Of a stretch of 64,000 nucleotides of DNA, positions 34,585 through 42,151 are shown one piece after another; within the stretch, counting starts at the first letter, position 1, and each line of letters begins with the position of its first letter. The stretch spans positions 30,546-94,545 of the forward strand of contig JBLNBO010000042.1 of NCBI GenBank assembly GCA_050260055.1, written 5' to 3'. The position numbers and the translations under genes were made by a program. Origin of the DNA: JBLMYQ01 sp050260055. Lineage in GTDB: Bacteria; Bacillota; Clostridia; Acetivibrionales; UBA4821. The notes below the pieces were generated by a model. That model saw only the letters and a list, made by a program, of their open reading frames with translations, was not told where the DNA came from and searched no databases.

Positions 34585-36172
34585 GTTTTAGCTCCTCTTG
34601 TATTTTACTTATCAATTCTTCACTTTTGTCTGGAGGTAAATTTTGTATTATTACCTCATAAATTCTTGAAATCAGTTTTTGATGTTCTTTTGCCAAATGC
34701 GTTAATTCTTGAGTTAAAAAAACTTTCTTTTTTGAATGCACAGTAGGTTCATGGTCCTGAATTTCAGGTGTATTTTGTTTTATGTTATTATCAAACCCAT
34801 TTTCGTTCATGGCTTTCTTATGTTTATCCTTAATTTTTGAGAAGACAACACGTAAAACATCATTATCTTCTCCTTTCGATTCATATTTCGCTATTTCTTT
34901 TAATGATTTCTCCTTTTCTTCTGCTGCGATTTCTAATGCTTTTTCAAACTTTTGTTGTTCTTTAACGCTAACAAATTTACCTTGTTTTCGTTCGAATTCA
35001 TCTTGCTTCTTATAAAAATCAAGTTCCTTTTTAAAAGTATTTTTTACATCATTCGCATAATGATATGTTTTGTACAACTCTTCTTTGAAAAAATATTCAA
35101 GTTGGGCTTCTAAATCGTTTATAGTTGCATTTTCATTAAAATAGTCCCTGCGAGCATTCGGTGTTAAATCTTTATGAACAGCATGTATTTCACCTACAAA
35201 GTACAAGTTACCCCTATTTTCTTTAAAAAGAGGGGCTAAGGTACGTTCATTCCCAATTTGTATATTGGCTTGTCTTAAACGAATACCTGCCATTTCGTTA
35301 AGTGGAAATGGAATTTGCTTTTCAAAACGACTAATTCCATACCACATCCATGCAAGCATTTCGCCATTATCCGTAAAAAACTCTTTTATCTTTATAGTAT
35401 ATATTTCATCATACTTTTCTTTCTGGCTATCGTTAATTTTTTTATACAAAGTAGTAGAATACGGTTTGGAAATGTCTTCACCATTTACATAAATAACATA
35501 TTCATTACGTGGCAACCTCTTGCTATCGATATAGTTAAGAACATCGTGTTTGTAATGAAATTTAGGTCCAAATGGCACCGGAGCATTCATAGCAATATAT
35601 TTCCTTACCATTTCGATAGAAAGCAATTCTGTATTATCTTCACTAATATTAATAAGTTCAACAATAAAGAAATGCTCATTTACATCGCAAGGTTCATATT
35701 CATAGCTAATAATACGTCTTAATACTTCCGTTGCATCGTCTTTTATAGATTTATCATCTAAGATCCGATTTAATTCTTTAGCATCCCAAGTCATAATAGT
35801 CATTGTATCGTCGCCTACAGCAGTTGTTATAAATCTAAGTTTATCACAATATGCTAATCCACCCAATCTTCCAATACCACGAAAGCCTAATCCTATTTCT
35901 TCATTTTTCTCTGAATCAGCAACATTTGATAATTTTTCGGGAACTAGCTCACGAGGAATACCTGTTGCATTATCTTTGATATAAATATTCCTTTTTGCAG
36001 CATCTATCTTAATATCAATGAATAATTCATCATTAAAAGTATTGTTAGCTATTGCTGTGAAAATTTGATATGCAGAATTCTGTATGTATTCACGGTAAAT
36101 TATTTTTGAATCTTCATACATACCTCTAGTCAGATTTTCTAATATTTTCTTGCCGATTTTATTTTCGCTCAT
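34559..36172 (-). CDS. GHKL (Hsp90/MORC-type) ATPase of a defence-like operon
   Basis: 537 residues. Bergerat-fold motifs: REYIQNSAYQI (N-box), IYIKDNATGIP (G1), GLGFRGIGRLGGLAYCD (G2). The middle is an S5/transducer-like region; the C-terminal third is highly charged and probably coiled coil (about 385-470). Such proteins (HtpG-, MORC- or MutL-like) clamp on partners or DNA when ATP binds. It starts after AGGAGGA, 10 bp from the HerA-like gene, and overlaps the radical SAM gene. Confidence 0.85.
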   Translation of the reverse strand: MSENKIGKKILENLTRGMYEDSKIIYREYIQNSAYQIFTAIANNTFNDELFIDIKIDAAKRNIYIKDNATGIPRELVPEKLSNVADSEKNEEIGLGFRGIGRLGGLAYCDKLRFITTAVGDDTMTIMTWDAKELNRILDDKSIKDDATEVLRRIISYEYEPCDVNEHFFIVELINISEDNTELLSIEMVRKYIAMNAPVPFGPKFHYKHDVLNYIDSKRLPRNEYVIYVNGEDISKPYSTTLYKKINDSQKEKYDEIYTIKIKEFFTDNGEMLAWMWYGISRFEKQIPFPLNEMAGIRLRQANIQIGNERTLAPLFKENRGNLYFVGEIHAVHKDLTPNARRDYFNENATINDLEAQLEYFFKEELYKTYHYANDVKNTFKKELDFYKKQDEFERKQGKFVSVKEQQKFEKALEIAAEEKEKSLKEIAKYESKGEDNDVLRVVFSKIKDKHKKAMNENGFDNNIKQNTPEIQDHEPTVHSKKKVFLTQELTHLAKEHQKLISRIYEVIIQNLPPDKSEELISKIQEELKHGKKSTSN

Positions 36173-36182
36173 TACATTCCTC

Positions 36183-37874
36183 CTATTTAAACTGCTTATA
36201 AATTGGCTCAGGAAATTTAATATTTAGAAGTGATCTAAATATAGGGTTTTGTACGATATATTCACCTTGCTTCAAACGAGTCATCATATTTTTATAAACA
36301 GGAGGAATGTATTTATATTCGCTATTTGCAAGTTCAATAGCATTGGTTCTGCCATAAGCAAATGTAGAACAGTTCCCAGAAACCCTGTTATGAATTGCGC
36401 TTTTAAATTGCTCTGCCGCAAATAGGACTACTCCTAGAGAACGTCCACGTTCTGCAATATCAAGAATTTGTTTTAGAATAGGAGAGTCTTTTGGAGCGTC
36501 TTTTGAGGCAAATTTATTTAATTCATCAATGAATACAATAATTCTTGATGGAGGGCATTTACCATTACTATAATCCTTCTCATCCAATTGAAAATCATAT
36601 AACTCCCTAATAACATTGCCAAATACATAAGCCTGCATGTCAGAATCCAACTTTGCAATATCTACAACGAATACATCATTCTTTTGAATTTCTTTTATCT
36701 TTTCAGCAATACGTACTTCACCATTACTTTCCTCTATATCATTAAATAAAGGATTGTTCCTTATAGATTTATTCATTAGACGCGTAAATTTACGCCAACT
36801 TGTTACAGTTATTTCGTTATTTTTATTTTTTGAAGTGTTCCCAGCCTCACAAAGTTCACCAATTTTTTCAAGGAAGCTTTGCCATGTAGTTATTGAATTA
36901 AAGCCATTCTGCCCATCTATGACTTGGTTAATTATGCCAGCCATTGTCTGAGTTGAATCATCAATGTTAGAAAACATCAAGTCTATGCTATCCTTATCTT
37001 GCTGGTATGTAAACTTGTATTGAAATGCCTTCTTTTGTTTTCTTTGTTTTTCAAAGAGCTCATTGGGAACATAGGAATTCGTTTTATTTTTTGTCGAGTA
37101 GGGATATAGATATTTAACTTGACTGAAAGGAGTATCAGATAAACCAAGGTTTCTATATATAGATTTTACTTGATTTTCATTTTCTGTCTTGCCATCAAAG
37201 TCATTTGGCTCGTCAATGGCTAATAAATCCCGACCTTTAACATTAAATACAACAAAAGCAACACTATCGTTTTCAGAGTCAGAGTTCTCCATTTTAAGGT
37301 ACTTGTCTTGAATCGCCTTAAGTAGAAACATTGCGTATGATGTTTTCGATGCTAAACCAGAAATACCAGAAATATTTAAATGGGCTCCTTCTGGTCCTAT
37401 AAGAAATTTTGAATCAACATTAACTGGCAGTGTTATTTTATTAGATTCTCCAGAACTTTCATACATTTCAAGATATCCACATACAAGCGGATTCTTAATA
37501 TCTGAAAGGCCAAGTGCTTTGCTAACTTCATCACGTGTTGCCAAATATACCTTACTGCCACTATGTACAGGAATAAATATATTTTTGTCATTTCCTACAA
37601 CATTAGCTTTTACATAATTCATACCTATTCTTAACGTAGGTTCCACAGATGTAACATCACCAAAATCATTCGATATGAAATTTGATAAAAAGCTTGCTGA
37701 ATCGGTTATATGTGATATTTCCTCAATAACTGCAAATGTTTTGCTGCCATTGATATGATCAACTTTTACCACATCAAAAGGATTCAATATTAAATCAGTA
37801 TTAGTCCAGAAGCAAAAACTATCTATTGTTGTAGGTACCTTTTCCGTTGCTATTATGCGTCCTATTAAACTCAT
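36183..37874 (-). CDS. HerA-like DNA translocase/ATPase
   Basis: 563 residues from the ATG at 37874 (AGGAGG 8 nt upstream). There is an N-terminal HAS-barrel-like domain, then a P-loop of the HerA/FtsK type with an unusual spelling (GISGLASKTSYAM), a Walker B motif (RIIVFIDELNKFAS) and the sensor-like region GRSLGVVLFAAEQFKSAIHNR. HerA pairs with the nuclease NurA in end resection and in several anti-phage systems. It follows the NurA-like gene by 12 bp. Confidence 0.85.
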   Translation of the reverse strand: MSLIGRIIATEKVPTTIDSFCFWTNTDLILNPFDVVKVDHINGSKTFAVIEEISHITDSASFLSNFISNDFGDVTSVEPTLRIGMNYVKANVVGNDKNIFIPVHSGSKVYLATRDEVSKALGLSDIKNPLVCGYLEMYESSGESNKITLPVNVDSKFLIGPEGAHLNISGISGLASKTSYAMFLLKAIQDKYLKMENSDSENDSVAFVVFNVKGRDLLAIDEPNDFDGKTENENQVKSIYRNLGLSDTPFSQVKYLYPYSTKNKTNSYVPNELFEKQRKQKKAFQYKFTYQQDKDSIDLMFSNIDDSTQTMAGIINQVIDGQNGFNSITTWQSFLEKIGELCEAGNTSKNKNNEITVTSWRKFTRLMNKSIRNNPLFNDIEESNGEVRIAEKIKEIQKNDVFVVDIAKLDSDMQAYVFGNVIRELYDFQLDEKDYSNGKCPPSRIIVFIDELNKFASKDAPKDSPILKQILDIAERGRSLGVVLFAAEQFKSAIHNRVSGNCSTFAYGRTNAIELANSEYKYIPPVYKNMMTRLKQGEYIVQNPIFRSLLNIKFPEPIYKQFK

Positions 37875-37886
37875 ATTCATTGCCTC

Positions 37887-39044
37887 CTAAAATAATTGTA
37901 TAAATAACTCATGGCTTAAGTATTTACTTTTTACATATTGTTCGGTCAGATATATTGGGTACAGATGATTCGCCCAACGTTCATCCGCTCCGTAACATAC
38001 AGGATTACGCTCATTAATCAAGTATGCAGTAATATTGTTAATTTCATCGGTATCAATACCATTTGTCCACTCGGTATCTGTTACAATTAGCTTTTCTATT
38101 TTTAATATACCGTCAAAAATACTTTTTGTATGTTTTGCATTTCTGATCCGTAAATACCAAATACAAAAGTCTACATTCGCCATCTTTGATTGGTATCTGT
38201 ATGCCGGTGTTCGTTCAAAAGGTTTCAAATTAGCAATGATATTTGAGTTAGTACCGCCACCTTCAACAAGGCATTTCGTTGGGTCAAAAGATTTTGAAAC
38301 TCCGATTACGTAACGATAATTCTTTTTTATATGCTCTTCGCTCAAATTTAAGGCTTTTTTGTTATTTTTTTGAGGAATATGTTTATAATCCAAAGAACCG
38401 TCTTTTATTAAATAATTAGATAAGTTAAGTTTATTGGCAGTAACTAAATTTGAAACCATTTGTTTTTCTAATTCGACCATATAGTCCTGGATTTTGGCAA
38501 TTCCTTTCTTATCCAGTTTATCATCTTTATTAGTGTTATATATTAATAAATCGCTGAATTCAATGAATTGTTGATTTCTAAGTTTAACGTTCTTGTTTAT
38601 CTTATCAAGTAAAGGTTTAGCTTGATCAGCACCATTCCAATCTGTACTAAATGCTTTATCAGGTAAAACAATTACCAATTTCCGTTCAAAAGGCATAGCA
38701 GGGTGAAGTTGCTTACTTACCCTTTGGCAAGTACCAACACCTATTTGTCCAGCAATTATTGGATAAACGTCTTTTTGAAAAGACATATCGTCAACTTTAT
38801 ATGTGTGCCTTGAACCATCAAGGAAATATGTAAAAATAGAAGGATATTCTGCTTTTGCATCCGCAACATCTTTCAAATTAATAGGTCTCTTCAATTTTTC
38901 GGTCTCGCCATATTCCTTCCATATAACATCTTTATTATCATCGTAATCAATACCACTACGCTCCCCAGTGTCATGACAATATTTATGGGAGTTAAAGCTG
39001 CTTCCCTTACGATCTTCCGCAATAATCTTCATGATGTTGCCCAT
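37887..39044 (-). CDS. NurA-like nuclease
   Basis: 385 residues. The FLDGSRHTYKVDD segment fits the NurA catalytic DGS motif, with further acidic motifs at DGSLDYKH and late in the chain (TDTEWTNGIDTDE). The fold is RNase H-like by family. NurA and HerA normally form one machine. The call rests on one good motif plus the adjacent HerA-like gene. Confidence 0.7.
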   Translation of the reverse strand: MGNIMKIIAEDRKGSSFNSHKYCHDTGERSGIDYDDNKDVIWKEYGETEKLKRPINLKDVADAKAEYPSIFTYFLDGSRHTYKVDDMSFQKDVYPIIAGQIGVGTCQRVSKQLHPAMPFERKLVIVLPDKAFSTDWNGADQAKPLLDKINKNVKLRNQQFIEFSDLLIYNTNKDDKLDKKGIAKIQDYMVELEKQMVSNLVTANKLNLSNYLIKDGSLDYKHIPQKNNKKALNLSEEHIKKNYRYVIGVSKSFDPTKCLVEGGGTNSNIIANLKPFERTPAYRYQSKMANVDFCIWYLRIRNAKHTKSIFDGILKIEKLIVTDTEWTNGIDTDEINNITAYLINERNPVCYGADERWANHLYPIYLTEQYVKSKYLSHELFIQLF

Positions 39045-39062
39045 GTTTTCACCACTTCCATT

Positions 39063-39248
39063 TTACTTTTCTGAAACCCTACAAGATTTAACCCATTCAT
39101 CAATTTCAGAAGTTTTAAATTTCCATAATCGACCAACTTTATGAGCAGGCATATTTTTAATATTTATCCATTTTAAGGCTGTATCCCTGCTAATACCAAG
39201 GTAATCACATATTTCGGCTAAGGAGAGCCATCTATCAACATTTTTCAT
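39063..39248 (-). CDS. Excisionase-type HTH protein heading the operon
   Basis: 61 residues. WLSLAEICDYLGISRDTALKWINIKNM...VGRLWKFKTSEIDEWVKS is a MerR/excisionase-family helix-turn-helix with the usual C-terminal wing. It is 18 bp upstream of the NurA-like gene and has a consensus promoter 49-77 bp upstream. It may regulate the operon or act as excisionase. Confidence 0.85.
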   Translation of the reverse strand: MKNVDRWLSLAEICDYLGISRDTALKWINIKNMPAHKVGRLWKFKTSEIDEWVKSCRVSEK

Positions 39249-39296
39249 CTATGCAACTCCAAGTTCAAATTATTCACATAACCTTCCAACGCAAAA

Positions 39297-39325
39297 ATTA
39301 TATTTTAATAAAGTAGTCTAGTCAA
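39297..39325 (-). promoter_or_regulatory. Promoter of the defence-like operon
   Basis: On the minus strand TTGACT (39320-39325), a 17-bp spacer and TATAAT (39297-39302) give a near-consensus vegetative promoter with an expected leader of about 42 nt. Confidence 0.75.
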
Positions 39326-39334
39326 TCGATTTTT

Positions 39335-39368
39335 GCATTTTTATGATGATTAACGTATTTTTATGATG
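39335..39368. promoter_or_regulatory. Tandem 14-bp direct repeat upstream of the promoter
   Basis: Copies at 39335-39348 and 39355-39368 differ at one base and start 20 bp apart, about two helical turns, ending 10 bp upstream of the -35 box. This spacing and place fit an activator or repressor site. The rest of the 329-bp gap (39249-39577) shows only a small CCGGAACTTTCCGG palindrome near 39465. Confidence 0.55.
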
Positions 39369-39577
39369 TAATAAAATGATATATCATGCAAGCTGAGATG
39401 TTTGATTTTACTGCATTCTTTTGATATACATGTACAAAATAGTCTTATTTTTTAAATTTCACCCCGGAACTTTCCGGTAAAACATTAGCGGTCGTCTTGC
39501 AATACAAATACGCAAAATTACCTCATCTAACGTGTATTTGTTTAATTCTGCGTAAGTGTCTTAATAGAGTCAATTAC

Positions 39578-40348
39578 TCAATCTTCAATATCTCTAATAT
39601 AAGGAACATATTGAATGTTCCCTTCAACTCTTACTTTTCCCGATTCAATAATGGTATGTTCCAACCGTTCAACTTCACTTCTTGTCAGTTCAAGCTTGCT
39701 GTTGAATTTAGTTTTATAATTATTAAGGTAACAAACGAATTTACTTTTGTTGTTTTGATCTTGCAAGATAAATATTGAGTCGCATGCTGATAGCAGCGGG
39801 AATTCATCGCTTTCAATTTGGGCTTCTTTTTCTACTATATACTCCACACTGGTAAAGCCTCGTTGGGGCTTATCTTCTGTATTGGGAATCAACCAATCAC
39901 GTCCATTTTTCTTTGCAAATCTCAATTTCCCACGCCTAATCCATTGTCTGACCGTAATAGGCTCAATCCCAAGCATGGAGGCATATTGTTCAACTGTAAG
40001 GTAATCACATTCAACCGTGATTAAAGTGTGTTCCACAGTTGAGGTCATGCCACTAATTTCATCATTTTCAACTTCAATCTCGTCAGCCTGACATAGATTC
40101 AACTCCATGCTATTCCCTAAAAATTGATATTCATAGAACCACCAAAGCTCTGTCAAAACTGGAAGTTTGCATTTTTTTACTGCTGCAGTAAATTTTTCGC
40201 AAAGCTTTACTCTGTTTTTTACAACTTCGTTTGAATATATAGGCTCTTCATTTAGTTTTTCGTGTTCAACAAATAACTCCAATGACCTTAAAATATCTTC
40301 ACGCGTAAACAGATAGCTTTCACGGAATAATCTTTCTTTAATATCCAT
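39578..40348 (-). CDS. HTH regulator of the mobile element
   Basis: 256 residues from the ATG at 40348 (GGGGGTG upstream; the ATG at 40363 precedes the ribosome site). The centre (LTVEQYASMLGIEPITVRQWIRRGKLRFAKKNGRDWLIP) is an excisionase/MerR-type HTH; the flanks are unrecognised. It is transcribed from a 53-bp palindrome that may also be its operator. Confidence 0.8.
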   Translation of the reverse strand: MDIKERLFRESYLFTREDILRSLELFVEHEKLNEEPIYSNEVVKNRVKLCEKFTAAVKKCKLPVLTELWWFYEYQFLGNSMELNLCQADEIEVENDEISGMTSTVEHTLITVECDYLTVEQYASMLGIEPITVRQWIRRGKLRFAKKNGRDWLIPNTEDKPQRGFTSVEYIVEKEAQIESDEFPLLSACDSIFILQDQNNKSKFVCYLNNYKTKFNSKLELTRSEVERLEHTIIESGKVRVEGNIQYVPYIRDIED

Positions 40349-40367
40349 AAAGACACCCCCCACATAA

Positions 40368-40420
40368 AAAAAGGTTTGACATTATTGTAACGCAACGTTA
40401 CAATAATGTCAAACCTTTTT
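40368..40420. promoter_or_regulatory. 53-bp palindrome forming identical divergent promoters
   Basis: Perfect 25-bp arms around a 3-nt centre. On the plus strand TTGACA (40376-40381), 17 bp, TACAAT (40399-40404); on the minus strand TTGACA (40407-40412 reversed), 17 bp, TACAAT (40384-40389 reversed). Both are consensus-grade. The minus promoter serves the HTH gene; the plus one has no obvious gene. Confidence 0.8.
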
Positions 40421-40540
40421 AGATTAGCATTCTTCATCTTTTCCTTCAACTTCGTCATATGTAATTTTCAATAATATCATATAATTTAAATTACCTACTA
40501 AAAAAACAGAATTCAAAAAGGGAGCATTTGAAGTGCGCCC

Positions 40541-40807
40541 TCAATACTCCTCCGGCAGAAGAACTGTTGTAGCACTTCTATCCGCCTCAGTAATGATCCA
40601 GAACTTCTTACCATTCGCTGACTTATACGCTGACAGAATTCTGAAACCTTCCTTCAATGCCAACTCATTCTCTTTCTGGTCTGCTTTACACAAATCGCCC
40701 CAGTCACCGCTTAAATGTCTCCTTAAAGCACCCGAGATATCCTCCCTTGATAACTCCTTTAACGCTCCTTGTGTTGCAACTACCTGACCCAAATTGAACT
40801 TTGTCAT
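40541..40807 (-). CDS. Small conserved mobile-element protein
   Basis: 88 residues. It starts TKFNLGQVVATQGALKELS and ends FWIITEADRSATTVLLPEEY, a type seen repeatedly on Firmicutes plasmids and conjugative elements, function unknown. GGAGC precedes the ATG. Its leader carries copy 2 of the 130-bp repeat. Confidence 0.8.
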   Translation of the reverse strand: MTKFNLGQVVATQGALKELSREDISGALRRHLSGDWGDLCKADQKENELALKEGFRILSAYKSANGKKFWIITEADRSATTVLLPEEY

Positions 40808-40841
40808 AATTGACAGCTCCTTTCATTTTTTGAAGGAGCAC

Positions 40842-40971
40842 AATTTTACGGAGTGAATTTCAAGTAACCGTGGAATAAGTTGGACGGCATAAGCTTGGTT
40901 CTGCTTATGCCGCGAAAGTACTTGCAAATTCTAAAGAAGTAAAATTGTATAATGGGAAGACGTGGGAAAGG
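40842..40971. repeat. 130-bp direct repeat, copy 2
   Basis: Gapless match to 32306-32435. It lies upstream of the 88-residue gene, and its conserved plus-strand frame continues into an open stretch to 41193 that I do not accept as a gene. Confidence 0.8.
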
Positions 40972-41250
40972 ATGCACTATACTAAAACTTCTTGTTTACT
41001 AGATAGCCAGACTAATATGATTGTTAAAAAATACAATAAATGGTATCATTATATAAAATATTTAAGACATTCTGTCATTAATACAACTATATTGGAAGTG
41101 TTTCACACACTTTCGGTAGTCTCGTTATATGACATCAGCGCCAAAATAAAAAGCAAAAACGATTCCTTTCTAGTCTATATTGATTTAATGTAAAGTATCA
41201 TAACTAATTATTATATTTACTACAAGCTAGTTAAGGTTGAGGAGAGTTAT

Positions 41251-42069
41251 ATGAGTGTTAAACTACAAATTAGTCATGATTATGAAAAAATTCAGCTTAA
41301 TAATAAAGAATACGGAGTAACAGGATTAACCGATTATACTCCAGCAGTATGGAATGAATTATCAGCAGTTAATTGGTACGTAAACGAAAGAGAATTTATA
41401 GAAAATAAAAAAACTTATATTTATACAGGTTCTAAACGATTTGGAGAACTTAATAAATTGCATCAAATTGTAATGATGCTTTGGTACGGAAAAGAAGCAG
41501 TTCAATCTGCTTATTTGAACAACTATATTATTGAGCATCATAATAATGATGAATTTGATTGTCATATAAGAAATCTATCTTTTGCTTCTAATGATCTTAA
41601 CTTAGCTAAAGCCCATACTTTCGATAAGACTCAACCTTTATTGTTAAATCAAGCTGCTGTGAATTTTTATAAAGATTTTGAAACCAAACAATATCAAATT
41701 ACCGTTAAATTTACTCGAGATTATATTCTCAGCGTAAATGGAAAGTCATTTTTGCTAGATAGTTTATTTTTACTTTATGAAGATAATTTTAGAGTTGTAT
41801 ATACTGATGCAAATAGAATTGTAGATGAACTTTTAGAGATAGGACAGGTTAATTTTAAATTGCTTTCTTATAAAGATTACTCATTTGTTGAAGGAAAAAT
41901 TTATATTCCTAAAAAAGATGAAAAGATTGAAGGAATACAAATTAGAACAGATGAGAGTGGCAATAGTTATATTACCGTTAGTGACGATACTTTATTTTTT
42001 TTCAATAGAACGCTTCCTGACCAAGATTTATATAAGAATAATGTGAAGAATGAAGAAAATAAAGAATAA
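41251..42069 (+). CDS. HNH-endonuclease-like protein
   Basis: 272 residues on the strand opposite to the rest of the element. The central segment LHQIVMMLWYG...YIIEHHNNDEFDCHIRNLSF fits the HNH_3/AP2-type homing endonuclease core (paired His, Asn, and the IxNL end). The C-terminal half is unrecognised. GAGGAG lies 6 nt before the ATG. It could be a stand-alone homing nuclease or cargo. Confidence 0.65.
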   Translation: MSVKLQISHDYEKIQLNNKEYGVTGLTDYTPAVWNELSAVNWYVNEREFIENKKTYIYTGSKRFGELNKLHQIVMMLWYGKEAVQSAYLNNYIIEHHNNDEFDCHIRNLSFASNDLNLAKAHTFDKTQPLLLNQAAVNFYKDFETKQYQITVKFTRDYILSVNGKSFLLDSLFLLYEDNFRVVYTDANRIVDELLEIGQVNFKLLSYKDYSFVEGKIYIPKKDEKIEGIQIRTDESGNSYITVSDDTLFFFNRTLPDQDLYKNNVKNEENKE

Positions 42070-42151
42070 AATATAAGCAAGCTGGAGAAGGCGCTGATAT
42101 CGCATAAACCAATGTACTCTTGAAAAAGAATAGTATTAATATATACTCCCT

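Noticed and set aside
40879..41193. Plus-strand frame through repeat copy 2 (…KVLANSKEVKLYNGKTWER…)
   Set aside because: Peptide is partly conserved in copy 1, so it may be a gene relic, but there is no start signal and the remainder is unrecognised; noted only within the repeat entries.
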